This document shows, one piece after another, positions 34,922 through 43,294 of a stretch of DNA of 56,086 bases. The stretch covers positions 1-56,086 of the forward strand of contig JAPLHZ010000139.1 in NCBI GenBank assembly GCA_026389365.1, written 5' to 3'. The DNA comes from Cyanobacteriota bacterium (GTDB taxonomy: Bacteria > Cyanobacteriota > Cyanobacteriia > Leptolyngbyales > Leptolyngbyaceae). Numbering within the stretch: the stretch's first letter is position 1; the number at the start of each line of letters is the position of its first letter. Position numbers and translations under genes: made by a program. The notes beneath the pieces were generated by a model, which ran no database searches, had not been told where the DNA came from, and saw only the letters and a list, made by a program, of their open reading frames with translations.

Positions 34922-35620
34922 TTGTTTACGCCGCTTCTCCTTTTGCCATTGTTGCTACTTCCCCCCTCAGATGTCGTCCTAGCTCAGAGTCGTCCCTTAA
35001 CGTGGCAAGAGGTGCTGAGAAATTTGTTTGCCCGACGACCGCAGCGTGGTGGATCTCGCGGGGAACCCCCAATTTGCTCAGTGACACCCATGGTAGGCAA
35101 CAATCCCATAAATTCAGGCCTATTTCGTAAGCCCAACCCTAATTTTATACTGAATGAAAAACCTCTCATCGCATGGTATGGGGCGGTTGGAGCGATTAAA
35201 ATTCGGGATAAAGTCACGGGCGAAGAATGGACACGTTTTACACCAAATAGTACGGCTGGTTTAAATCAGGTGCAGTATGACGGTGAGGCGCTGAAGAGCG
35301 ATTGGGCCTATGAGTTACGTTATATCTCTAAGAAAAATTTTAAAACCGTCTTGGACCCTATCCAGCGGTTCCAAATTTTAAATGCTGTCGATCGGGCTAA
35401 TGTGAATGCCAGTCTAAAGGCCCAATCCGTGACCGGATCATTGCAGGATCCGGTGCTTCAAAAGGTGAGTATTTTATTGCAAAACAATCTGCCTAACGAT
35501 GCCCATGCGCTATTACTTCAGCAAAGCTCGCCAACTGGTGCGTTGAAACAGGCGATCGCTGAATATCCGGATCCATGTATGGAGCTGTCTAAGCCGTCGT
35601 CAGATCTACAGACTCCCTAA
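34922..35620 (+). CDS. DUF928-like secreted protein
   Basis: The frame from the TTG at 34922 gives 232 residues beginning with a hydrophobic signal segment (LLLLPLLLLPPSDVVLAQS, cleavage after LAQ likely). The mature part has RRPQRGGSRGEPPICSV, the short Arg/Gly-rich and Cys opening typical of DUF928, then beta-rich sequence and helical C-terminus (VSILLQNNLPNDAHALLLQQ). The same frame is open upstream to the TGA at 34841 and encodes a basic stretch (LKLSALKVKVTLRS) like the n-region of a signal peptide, but there is no ATG/GTG/TTG there. Real start may therefore be an unusual codon. It follows the CHAT-CHASE2 gene directly. Function unknown. Confidence 0.6.
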   Translation: MFTPLLLLPLLLLPPSDVVLAQSRPLTWQEVLRNLFARRPQRGGSRGEPPICSVTPMVGNNPINSGLFRKPNPNFILNEKPLIAWYGAVGAIKIRDKVTGEEWTRFTPNSTAGLNQVQYDGEALKSDWAYELRYISKKNFKTVLDPIQRFQILNAVDRANVNASLKAQSVTGSLQDPVLQKVSILLQNNLPNDAHALLLQQSSPTGALKQAIAEYPDPCMELSKPSSDLQTP

Positions 35621-36570
35621 GGAATTTCAAAGGTACAGAACCGATCGCGTCCAGATTTCTTGGCTTGATATAGGGCACGATCGGCGGCATTAATCAACAT
35701 TTCAGGGCTAATGAGAGCGCAAGGTATTGTGCTGGCCACACCCATGCTAAGGGTGAGTCTGTCGCCTATTTTGGAGCCGCTATGGGAAATATCTAGCTCT
35801 CTTACGGCCTCTTGAATATCCTTCGCCACCTGAGTCGCACCCTCTAACCCTGTATTGGGTAAAATGACGGCAAACTCTTCCCCGCCATAACGGGCCGCCA
35901 AATCGATGGATCGTTTTGCCGCCCGGTCCAAAACTTTTGCCACTTTCTTCAAGGAGTCATCGCCTTCTTGGTGCCCGTAGGTGTCGTTATAAACTTTAAA
36001 GAAATCAATGTCACACATCACCAACGACAACGACAATCGATCGCGCTGCATTCGACTCCATTCCTGCTGAAGATATTCATCAAACCGACGACGATTTGCG
36101 ACTTGGGTGAGGCCATCAGAGGTAGCCAGACGCTTGAGTTCTTGGTTGGCATTTTGAAGCTGCTCATAGAGCTTAACTTGGTTCAGTAGGTGCTTGACCC
36201 GTTGACGCAAGACAGCCCAGTTAATCGGTTTAGTGACAAAATCTACCGCTCCCGATGCAAACGCTTGCTCCACCGATTCCTCATCATCTAAGCCTGTAAT
36301 CATCAACAACGGAGTGCCATTCCCCTCCAAATGTTGTTCCATTTTTTGAATTTGTTGGCAACAGGTGAAGCCATCCATGTGGGGCATCACCGCATCAACT
36401 AAGACCACATCCGGCTGCATTTTGCTGAACATGGCCAGACAATTTTCACCATCAACGGCTTCAATCACCCGATAGCCCTCTTGTTCCATGGCCTGACGCA
36501 GACAAACCCGGATGACTTTGTCATCGTCGGCAATCAGAACAAGCGGTGGATTGTGAGATGCAAAGGTCAT
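35617..36570 (-). CDS. Response regulator with GGDEF diguanylate cyclase domain
   Basis: The protein has 317 residues from the ATG at 36570; a TTG at 36582 is less likely. The receiver domain (1-125) has the acidic pocket in VLIADDDKVIR, the phospho-acceptor Asp in DVVLVDAVMPHMDGF and Lys in DFVTKPIN. A short coiled coil (LYEQLQNANQELKRL) connects to the GGDEF domain (about 160-317) with ARYGGEEFAVILP, an active-site variant (GGEEF), and no obvious RxxD inhibitory site upstream. It makes c-di-GMP in response to a histidine kinase not in this window. Convergent to the DUF928-like gene, with a 4-bp overlap at the 3' ends. Confidence 0.93.
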   Translation of the reverse strand: MTFASHNPPLVLIADDDKVIRVCLRQAMEQEGYRVIEAVDGENCLAMFSKMQPDVVLVDAVMPHMDGFTCCQQIQKMEQHLEGNGTPLLMITGLDDEESVEQAFASGAVDFVTKPINWAVLRQRVKHLLNQVKLYEQLQNANQELKRLATSDGLTQVANRRRFDEYLQQEWSRMQRDRLSLSLVMCDIDFFKVYNDTYGHQEGDDSLKKVAKVLDRAAKRSIDLAARYGGEEFAVILPNTGLEGATQVAKDIQEAVRELDISHSGSKIGDRLTLSMGVASTIPCALISPEMLINAADRALYQAKKSGRDRFCTFEIP

Positions 36571-36750
36571 GGGTGGAGACAACCGAGTGAGGAAAGGCGA
36601 GCGCGTCAGGGAAAAGGCGGGAACAGTTACTAATCGCTTAAGCCGTTACAGATACTATGAGTTGAGAGTGCCCTATTCTTTAGCATTCCCAACTTTTCTA
36701 GGTCGTATGTGTGATTCCTAAGTATTGTTTAAAACTTAAGTCTTTGAAAC

Positions 36751-37836
36751 TTAAGCTGCGCCTTGCTTAAATTTATCCAGTCCAGTCACGACTTTTACAC
36801 TGTTTATTTTATCGCCAGCTTTAATTTCATGGAGAACCTCTTGACCGCCTGTGACGTAGCCAAAGATGGAATATCGTCCATCTAGGAGATTAAGTCCAGC
36901 GGGGGTGAGTTCTGGTTCAAACAGAAAGAAGAAAAACTGCGACGATCCGCCATTCGCTTCTTCATTCGGGCGGGCCATCGCGATCGCACCATAGGCACTA
37001 AAGGGCAGAACGGGCTGATCTAAATACCGACCTGCATCTTCTAATGTCACACCATAGGTTGGGACTTTATCACCTTGGGCCAAGATTTCCAAGGGCACCG
37101 ATCGGTATGTGTTAGTTTTAGGGTCAATGAACCCTTCGTCTGGACCATCGGGATCGCCTGTTTGCAATACATAAAAATCTTCAGCCCGAGTAAATGGCAG
37201 GCCATCATAGAAGCCGCGCTGAATTAGGTCGACAAAATTTCCGCCCGTCACTGGGGCACTGTAGCCATCTAAAACGGCTGTAACTACACCTTTGTCGGTT
37301 GTAAATTCAACTTGAGCGCGGCCTTTGAGTTGAGGAAGATCTTTATATTCCTCAGGAACTTCATAGGGAAAATCGCCCAACATGGCTTCTTCAAGCGTTG
37401 TGACTCGGCTCAATAATGCCGATCGGTGCATTAAGATATCGTTTTTATTTTTAGCCGCAACATCAATGCGCAGTAAGTCAATATCCCCCTGAATCGCATC
37501 TAAAATCTCATTGCCTTGGGACTTGAAGCTCTCCGATACGCTGGCGAGAACTTGCGATCGTTTATCTCGAATCACAGTCTCAGCTCGCGTCAAGTCGGCC
37601 CTGATCGCCCCCCAACGACGGTTTGCTCGGATTTGTTGCGAAATGTCTTCAATAGAGGTTTGCAGTTTACGAATATCGGGATTGGTAATGGGCAGCGAGT
37701 TTCGCAGGATAGCCTTGGGGTCTGTGACTGCATTGCCTTGGGGCAGAGCTAGAGCCGGAGCGCAGGTCATCATGAGCGTTAGAACTGCTACAACAACCAG
37801 CAACGCTCTAGATTTGAAGAAAAAATTAAACGACAT
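36751..37836 (-). CDS. Cyclophilin-type peptidylprolyl isomerase, TLP40-like lumenal protein
   Basis: The protein has 361 residues from the ATG at 37836; a GTG at 37854 is possible. A Sec signal peptide (ALLVVVAVLTLMMTCAPALA) directs it to the thylakoid lumen or periplasm. Residues 45-180 form a long helical region (IEDISQQIRANRRWGAIRADL), and 185-361 a divergent cyclophilin (GGNFVDLIQRGFYDGLPF, SQFFFFLFEPELTPAGLNLLDGRYSIFG). The arrangement matches plant TLP40/CYP38 and its cyanobacterial homologues, which assist photosystem II assembly. It is divergent from efp, with 148 bp between the starts. Confidence 0.88.
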   Translation of the reverse strand: MSFNFFFKSRALLVVVAVLTLMMTCAPALALPQGNAVTDPKAILRNSLPITNPDIRKLQTSIEDISQQIRANRRWGAIRADLTRAETVIRDKRSQVLASVSESFKSQGNEILDAIQGDIDLLRIDVAAKNKNDILMHRSALLSRVTTLEEAMLGDFPYEVPEEYKDLPQLKGRAQVEFTTDKGVVTAVLDGYSAPVTGGNFVDLIQRGFYDGLPFTRAEDFYVLQTGDPDGPDEGFIDPKTNTYRSVPLEILAQGDKVPTYGVTLEDAGRYLDQPVLPFSAYGAIAMARPNEEANGGSSQFFFFLFEPELTPAGLNLLDGRYSIFGYVTGGQEVLHEIKAGDKINSVKVVTGLDKFKQGAA

Positions 37837-37984
37837 TTCAATACCTTGATTCACAACTTAACTCCCTTTCTAGAGCGTATTGTCCCATAGCAGTTTGAGA
37901 ATTTGTGAGAAAAATCCGTATAGCGGTTCCCAGGGCGTTACAATAAAGCGCTGACAGTTCTGCCGAATCGATTTGTAGAAACCC

Positions 37985-38545
37985 ATGATTTCCAGTAACG
38001 ATTTTCGCTCCGGTGTCAGTATTGAATTAGATGGTGCTGTTTGGCGCGTCATCGAATTTTTGCATGTCAAACCCGGTAAAGGTGCCGCATTTGTCCGCAC
38101 CAAGCTCAAGAATGCTCAGACGGGTAGCGTAATGGAAAAAACGTTCCGGGCTGGGGAAAGCGTTCCTCAGGCCGTCCTTGAAAAAAATGTAATGCAATTC
38201 ACCTATAAAGATGGTGATAAGTACGTTTTCATGGATATGACTACCTTTGAAGAAAGCCTTCTTACCAAGGCCCAAATTGGGGAGCAGAGCAAATATCTCA
38301 AAGAAGGGATGGATGCAATGGTGGTCCAATGGGGTGATCGTATTTTAGAGGTAGAATTGCCAAACTCGGTAGTTCTGGAAGTGACTCAAACCGATCCCGG
38401 TGTCAAGGGCGATACCGCGACTGGGGGCACTAAGCCTGCTACTGTCGAAACGGGTGCCGAGGTGATGGTGCCGTTGTTTATTACGATCGGTGAAAAGATT
38501 AAAATCGACACCCGCGACAATAAATATCTGGGTCGTGAGAACTAG
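37985..38545 (+). CDS. efp: Translation elongation factor P
   Basis: The protein has 186 residues. Three beta-barrel domains: the first with [21 protein letters not shown] (tip Lys that may be modified), the central one with [11 protein letters not shown] and [15 protein letters not shown], the C-terminal ending [19 protein letters not shown] relieves ribosome stalling at polyproline. It is followed by accB, as in most cyanobacteria, with a hairpin in the 118-bp spacer. Confidence 0.97.
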   Translation: MISSNDFRSGVSIELDGAVWRVIEFLHVKPGKGAAFVRTKLKNAQTGSVMEKTFRAGESVPQAVLEKNVMQFTYKDGDKYVFMDMTTFEESLLTKAQIGEQSKYLKEGMDAMVVQWGDRILEVELPNSVVLEVTQTDPGVKGDTATGGTKPATVETGAEVMVPLFITIGEKIKIDTRDNKYLGREN

Positions 38546-38587
38546 GACGAGAGAGCGATTTGTGGGGCTGTGTCAGGGCTGTATGGT

Positions 38588-38610
38588 GGGAGTTTTTCCG
38601 CTAAACTCCC
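38588..38610 (+). terminator. Hairpin between efp and accB
   Basis: GGGAGTTT (38588-38595) and AAACTCCC (38603-38610) are perfect inverted copies with a 7-base loop. There is no T-run after the stem, so it may only attenuate or process the efp-accB transcript. Confidence 0.4.
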
Positions 38611-38663
38611 CACGCAGGCTCTCCCTGTCGCCAATAGCTTTGATTTAAGGAGTGATCACTGCC

Positions 38664-39140
38664 GTGTCAGTAAATTTCAGCGAATTGCGAGACTTATTAT
38701 TAGCCGTCAACGAGACCGACATCTCAGAGTTGACCCTTGAAGATGATGGCTTCAAGATGACCATGCGGCGAGGAGCGCTTCCCGTAATGGTGGTCGCGCC
38801 GCCTGTCACCTCGTCCTCAATGGGAAACTATGAGACGGCGGCCCCCACAATGGTTACAACCGGGGGACCATCTACGTCATTGCCTCCGGTGGATCACAAA
38901 TTATTTGAAATCAAGTCCCCGATCGTTGGGACATTCTATCGCGCACCTAGCCCTGATGATGCTCCTTTTGTGGAGATAGGCGATCGGATTAAGGTTGGCC
39001 AAGGCATTTGTATCGTTGAAGCGATGAAGGTGATGAATGAGATTGAGGCAGAGGTTTCGGGCGAAGTCATAGAGATTTTGGTTGATAATTTCCAGCCGGT
39101 AGAATTTGATCAAGTTCTGATGCGGGTTCGATTAAGCTAA
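38664..39140 (+). CDS. accB: Acetyl-CoA carboxylase biotin carboxyl carrier protein
   Basis: The protein has 158 residues from the GTG at 38664 ([11 protein letters not shown]); a GTG at 38652 is also in frame. There is an N-terminal dimerisation-type segment ([20 protein letters not shown]), a Pro/Thr/Ser-rich linker (60-85), and a biotinyl domain with the target Lys in [12 protein letters not shown]. It carries carboxybiotin between AccC and AccA/AccD. It follows efp, with a strong terminator 74 bp downstream. Confidence 0.95.
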   Translation: MSVNFSELRDLLLAVNETDISELTLEDDGFKMTMRRGALPVMVVAPPVTSSSMGNYETAAPTMVTTGGPSTSLPPVDHKLFEIKSPIVGTFYRAPSPDDAPFVEIGDRIKVGQGICIVEAMKVMNEIEAEVSGEVIEILVDNFQPVEFDQVLMRVRLS

Positions 39141-39213
39141 TTCCACTTAGCCGAATGTCATTAAGCTTTGGATTGACGGTAAAAGTTAATTTTTAAGCTT
39201 ATTTAAATCTTGG

Positions 39214-39238
39214 GCTGCCTAGTGATGGCAGCTTTTTT
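39214..39238 (+). terminator. Rho-independent terminator after accB
   Basis: GCTGCC and GGCAGC pair perfectly around a 7-base loop, directly followed by TTTTTT. Confidence 0.9.
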
Positions 39239-39338
39239 GGTGATTGTTACTACTTTGTGAGGATTACTATATTGCTATGGGGCGAAATATAGAGATAATG
39301 GAACAGATCGCTGGTATGTCAAGATTTAGCTGTTAGTG

Positions 39339-39354
39339 TTGCAATTTTTTGCAA
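39339..39354. promoter_or_regulatory. TTGCAA-N4-TTGCAA palindrome before the ArsR gene
   Basis: Two self-complementary TTGCAA hexamers separated by TTTT, 9 bp before the ATG at 39364. The position over the ribosome-binding region suggests autoregulation, but it does not look like the 12-2-12 repeat of SmtB-type operators. Confidence 0.35.
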
Positions 39355-39363
39355 GTGATCCCC

Positions 39364-39819
39364 ATGGCAAATGAAAAGAATTTTTTGAATGACACTTCAT
39401 CTGATGATGAGGTCAATCTGATTGTCCATGAAGCTTTGGTCAGGGGTGTTGATAGTGGATCTCAAGCAGTAGTGGAGCAAGTAGCGAATTATTTTCGGGT
39501 GTTGGGAGAGCCAATGCGTTTGAAGTTACTTAATGTCCTACGAGACGGGGAGCGCTGTGTTCAGGATTTGGTGGATGAGACCCAAACCAGTCAGGCGAAT
39601 GTCTCAAAACATTTGAAAGTGATGCTGCAAGCTGGGATATTGGCAAAGCGCAGTCAGGGCACCCAGGCATTTTATCGGGTGACGGATGATTTGATTTTTG
39701 AACTGTGTAATTTGGTCTGCGATCGGCTTGCGACCCGAATTGAACAGCAAGCTCAGCATTTTCGGACGTTCAGTTTGGCTAGTAAACCGGAATCCAATAT
39801 CGAAAAGACTGCGGCTTAA
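39364..39819 (+). CDS. ArsR/SmtB-family transcriptional regulator
   Basis: The protein has 151 residues from the ATG at 39364; a TTG at 39349 is also in frame. Winged-helix core: RVLGEPMRLKLLNVLRDGE, recognition helix TSQANVSKHLKVMLQAG, wing KRSQGTQAFYRV. Potential sensing cysteines: one in ERCVQDLV (alpha3-like) and two in ELCNLVCDRL (alpha5-like). The classic CxCxD metal site is absent, so a thiol/redox or different metal sensor is possible. Long polar N- and C-terminal extensions. No target gene is adjacent on the same strand; the next gene is convergent. Confidence 0.87.
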   Translation: MANEKNFLNDTSSDDEVNLIVHEALVRGVDSGSQAVVEQVANYFRVLGEPMRLKLLNVLRDGERCVQDLVDETQTSQANVSKHLKVMLQAGILAKRSQGTQAFYRVTDDLIFELCNLVCDRLATRIEQQAQHFRTFSLASKPESNIEKTAA

Positions 39820-39829
39820 AACTTGGACC

Positions 39830-40504
39830 CTACAACTTGGATTTGATCGATTCTTCTGTCTGTTCAAGGTTTTGGAGCGATACTCCTGTATAACCGGTTA
39901 CTAGCCACACAATTGCTCGCCCACTATCGCGCAATGCCTTCAAAATAGGCTCAGTTGATCGATCAGTCGGGATAGGCACAATTTTAAAAATAACGCCCCG
40001 CTGCGCACCAATGATTTCAGCAATCCACTGAGCGCGGCGCATGTGATAGTCGGAGGTGACGAGGTAGACGCTGGTGATGCCTCGATTTTTGAGATCGTCA
40101 ACTAACGTCGTAAAGTTTGTCAGCGTATCTACAGCACGATAGTCTAGATGGAGGCGCTGACGATCGACTCCAGCTTGATCAAACACCCAATAGCTATATT
40201 CCTCTGGACTACCGGATGAAACCCACAGCGGTAAATCTGGATATTTAAGCGCTAAATCGGCGGCAAATTTTTCCCGATCGGGGGAACCGCCCAAGACAAA
40301 AATAGCCTGAGGCTCGGAAAACTGGGTCGCTAATTGTCGATATCCGACCCCACAACAGACCGAAATTGCCAATAGTCCAGCCCAAGGTAAACGTAAAAAA
40401 TTACGACGCTTAGACCGTTTAGGCTCAGAACGTCGTGCAAGTGAAGGGATATTCTTCTTAGAGCGTTGTCTTGGTTTCAATAGACGCTGGTATGGGCTAG
40501 ACAT
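39830..40504 (-). CDS. YdcF/ElyC-family membrane protein (DUF218)
   Basis: The protein has 224 residues. A highly basic N-terminus (RLLKPRQRSKKN...RRSEPKRSKRRNF) precedes one signal-anchor helix (LPWAGLLAISVCCGVGY). The DUF218 domain follows: AIFVLGGSPDREKFAADLAL, PLWVSSGSPEEYSYWVF, LTNFTTLVDDLKNRGITSVYLVTSDYHMRRA. ElyC/SanA relatives affect envelope integrity and vancomycin sensitivity; the substrate is unknown. It lies 13 bp downstream of the TPR gene, so the two probably form an operon. Confidence 0.85.
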   Translation of the reverse strand: MSSPYQRLLKPRQRSKKNIPSLARRSEPKRSKRRNFLRLPWAGLLAISVCCGVGYRQLATQFSEPQAIFVLGGSPDREKFAADLALKYPDLPLWVSSGSPEEYSYWVFDQAGVDRQRLHLDYRAVDTLTNFTTLVDDLKNRGITSVYLVTSDYHMRRAQWIAEIIGAQRGVIFKIVPIPTDRSTEPILKALRDSGRAIVWLVTGYTGVSLQNLEQTEESIKSKL

Positions 40505-40517
40505 ATTACCAGGATTT

Positions 40518-41426
40518 TTAACGCTGTGGTGGGGATTGAGCTTCTGTGGCTTTGGCCGTGACGATCGCGGTCCGAATTCGAGGCTGTTCTAGAAATTGAG
40601 CCGTGTCTGCCAGGAGAGTTTTACCCCAAAGATTATCCTGCAAAAACTTTAGATCCCCGTAACGGCTGTCCAGTTGGATAGCAGATTCACCCAGTTTAAG
40701 TCCTTCCTCTTGATTGCCTTGTTTATACAGGGCAACCGCCAAGGCTAGTTTAGGTTCCGAGGCTTTACTATCGACTTTAATGGAGACATTCCATAAACCG
40801 ATCGCTTCTTTGACATTGCCCGCCTCATAGCGAATCAAGGCGATGTTGTTGAGGGGGAACCAGAATTTTTCATCTAGCTTATTGGACTCGGTATATCGTG
40901 CAACGGCTTCATCCGTTTTCCCCAACATGAAATAGGCATTTCCTAAATCAAAGAGGGCAGGAGGCATCGCTTTTGAAGCGGCTTTAAGCTTCGGATCGCT
41001 CTTGAGAATTTTGATACCGGACTGAAGCGCATCGACGGACTTAACATACTCCTTCTTCTGGAAGTAAGCATTACCGAGGCGCAATAAGATAGCCGGTTCC
41101 TTGGGATCTAGAACTTGGGCTTTCTTGAGCGCAACGATGCTTTTGTCAGCTTGATTGTCTGCCAGATATAATCCGCCTAAAACAGACCAAGCATCCGGGT
41201 TCTGGGGAATAAGCTGGGTGGCGAGCTTGGCGCGAGTGATGGCCAAGTCTACCTGTTGAAGCTGAGCAAGTTGAAGAGATTCACCCAATAAATCACGACC
41301 CTCTTTTTCCAGACTGTTGCTGTCAAAGTCGGGTAGGCGCGGCAAAAACTGAGCGATCGCAGGCTGTCGAACAATGCCTGAGTTCAGAAGAAGTATGGTA
41401 CCGAGAAGCGCAATCCGTTTATACAC
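40518..41426 (-). CDS. TPR-repeat protein with signal peptide
   Basis: The protein has 302 residues. N-terminal signal peptide (IALLGTILLLNSGIVRQPAIA), then five to six tetratricopeptide repeats from about residue 45 to 260 (PQNPDAWSVLGGLYLADNQADKSI, PAILLRLGNAYFQKKEYVKSV, LFDLGNAYFMLGKTDEAVARY, FPLNNIALIRYEAGNVKEAIGLW). Such proteins scaffold complexes in the periplasm or thylakoid lumen. It is upstream of, and likely co-transcribed with, the YdcF gene. The specific partner is not known. Confidence 0.85.
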   Translation of the reverse strand: MYKRIALLGTILLLNSGIVRQPAIAQFLPRLPDFDSNSLEKEGRDLLGESLQLAQLQQVDLAITRAKLATQLIPQNPDAWSVLGGLYLADNQADKSIVALKKAQVLDPKEPAILLRLGNAYFQKKEYVKSVDALQSGIKILKSDPKLKAASKAMPPALFDLGNAYFMLGKTDEAVARYTESNKLDEKFWFPLNNIALIRYEAGNVKEAIGLWNVSIKVDSKASEPKLALAVALYKQGNQEEGLKLGESAIQLDSRYGDLKFLQDNLWGKTLLADTAQFLEQPRIRTAIVTAKATEAQSPPQR

Positions 41427-41752
41427 AGGAGTCTCTAGAAAAGTTTAAAGGTTAGGACTGGATACTAAGAAATGCTTAGTTTCAACAGGTTTTAACATAA
41501 AACATTGACGCATTGCGTAAGCCCATGATAACCCATCAACTAAGTTGCCCTTATTCTAGACTGATTTTCCACTTCTTCTAAAGGTTGTCTTAATTTTTTT
41601 TGGCGATCGTCTAGGCATTGGATAAAACTTCGGCTTCACTTCGGACAATTTTAAGTGTGGCAATAGATTAAGAGATTAAGTGCGGCAATAGATCCTAAAT
41701 TCAACTATTGTAGGGACGATTACTGAAACTTTTGCGAATTTTCGTCAACGCC
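41427..41752. other. Divergent intergenic region upstream of TPR gene and thyX
   Basis: About 325 bp. It holds a direct repeat of TTAAGTG(T/C)GGCAATAGAT at roughly 41651 and 41676, 25 bp apart, upstream of thyX, and a short inverted repeat around TACTAAGAAATGCTTAGT at 41462-41479. No gene was seen. Confidence 0.4.
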
Positions 41753-42478
41753 ATGGATCCTCTCTTTAAGGTTGAAGTCCTTTCCCAAACCCCGAACCCG
41801 CAGCAGACTATTTATGCTGGGATGCACCAGGACTATGCTGAAGCGTTTGTCTGGGACGATCGGGCTAGCTTCCCGGATGAGGAAAAAGCGGGCGATCTGG
41901 TTATTCGCAATCTCTTGGGCGGCAATCGAGGCCATTTCGGTCCCTTAGAGCATCCCCAAATCGTCCTGAATTGCGGCTGGTTTCCCCACAGCACCATGCA
42001 GCAGATTAGAACTCATCGGGTCGGAATCAGCTTCGACGTACAGTCTTTTCGTTATACAGGGAAAAATATTTTAGAGGCGGCAGACGGCACAAAGGATGTT
42101 GAGGAAGTCTTCTATCTGCGGCCTTTGGGGGCGTATACCGATCGTCAGGGCAAAAAATATGAGTATACCGAAGAACTCCGAAAGGAAGATCTAGCCTGGT
42201 GTCTAGAGGGCGCAAAACTCTATGCAAAGCGGATTAGCCAAGGCTTCAGCGAAGAACATGCGCGCAGTTTGATTGCCTTTGATGTGCGACAACACTGGGT
42301 GATGTCGGCAAATGTCCGATCGCTGATGCACCTGATGGATTTGCGGGCTAAGGACGATGCCCAATTAGAATGCCAGCAGTTATGTGACTTGATCTTTCCG
42401 CATTTTCAGGTTTGGGTTCCGGCGATCGCGGCTTGGTACAAAAAAAATCGTTGGGGCAAAGCTCGTCTATCTCCTTAG
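41753..42478 (+). CDS. thyX: FAD-dependent thymidylate synthase ThyX
   Basis: The protein has 241 residues from MDPLFKVEVLSQTPNPQQ (41753); a TTG at 41732 is also in frame. The ThyX signature appears as QQIRTHRVGISFDVQSFRY (R-x-H-R-x7-S type), with NRGHFGPLEHPQIVL before it and RQHWVMSANVRSLMHLMDLR (active-site Arg and Ser) later. It makes dTMP from dUMP using methylene-THF and FAD; thyA is not needed. Length is usual for cyanobacterial ThyX. Confidence 0.95.
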   Translation: MDPLFKVEVLSQTPNPQQTIYAGMHQDYAEAFVWDDRASFPDEEKAGDLVIRNLLGGNRGHFGPLEHPQIVLNCGWFPHSTMQQIRTHRVGISFDVQSFRYTGKNILEAADGTKDVEEVFYLRPLGAYTDRQGKKYEYTEELRKEDLAWCLEGAKLYAKRISQGFSEEHARSLIAFDVRQHWVMSANVRSLMHLMDLRAKDDAQLECQQLCDLIFPHFQVWVPAIAAWYKKNRWGKARLSP

Positions 42479-42576
42479 AGTTAGATAGAAAAATTAGATA
42501 GAATTTTCTCTGAAATATATCTAAATTTGTTGACGATTAGAACTTGACAACTAGAACTTAATCGGTGTGAGGAATC

Positions 42577-43275
42577 ATGGGTATTGGCGATTTATTTAAC
42601 AAGGGCGGGGTTACGATGTGGCCTTTGTTGCTCTTGTCGATTTTGACCGTAACGGTGATTTTTGAACGATCGCGGTTTTGGTTCAATGTTTTAAACAAAG
42701 AAAAGGAAATCGTCAATCGGATTCTGGATGCAACCCGTCGAGACTGGGACATGGCCACCGAAATTGCTCGCCAAGCCTACGATCAACCCGTCGGACGTTT
42801 TTTGCTCCAAGCCCTTCAGCTTCCATCGCCCGACCCGGATTTGTTCCGGTTAGCCCTTGAGTCTAGTGCCGATGATGAAATTGCAGGAATGCGACGCGGC
42901 GACAAGATTCTAGAAGCTGTTATTGCGATGGCTCCCTTGCTGGGATTGCTGGGAACCGTGCTGGGCTTGATTCGGACCCTAGGCGCGATCACCTTTACGG
43001 CCCTTGGAACGGAGGCTGGCAAGGATGCAGCGGGTGGGATTGGCGAATCGTTGATCAGTACGGCAGCTGGAATTATTGTGGCGTTGGTTGCCTTGAGTTT
43101 TTATCGAATCTTTCAAGGATTGGTATTCAATCAGGCGAAAGTGTTCAGACGTGCTGGTAATGAAGTGGAATTGCTTTACCGTCAAAAGTGGCAGTACAAA
43201 AAAAATGACGATCGGAATGTGCCAAGCCTCGATCGCTACGAATCCAATTCGGATGACGAAAAACGCACCTTCTAA
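42577..43275 (+). CDS. exbB: MotA/TolQ/ExbB proton-channel protein
   Basis: The protein has 232 residues. One helix at the N-terminus (MWPLLLLSILTVTVIFERSRF), a cytoplasmic stretch to residue 105, then MAPLLGLLGTVLGLIRTLGAI and GIGESLISTAAGIIVALVALSFYRIF, the conserved channel helices of the family. It forms the pentameric proton channel that works with ExbD/TolR. Its partner gene begins 19 bp downstream. The partner receptor (TonB) is not in the window. Confidence 0.92.
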   Translation: MGIGDLFNKGGVTMWPLLLLSILTVTVIFERSRFWFNVLNKEKEIVNRILDATRRDWDMATEIARQAYDQPVGRFLLQALQLPSPDPDLFRLALESSADDEIAGMRRGDKILEAVIAMAPLLGLLGTVLGLIRTLGAITFTALGTEAGKDAAGGIGESLISTAAGIIVALVALSFYRIFQGLVFNQAKVFRRAGNEVELLYRQKWQYKKNDDRNVPSLDRYESNSDDEKRTF

Positions 43276-43294
43276 CTTGATTTGAGCAATTCCT

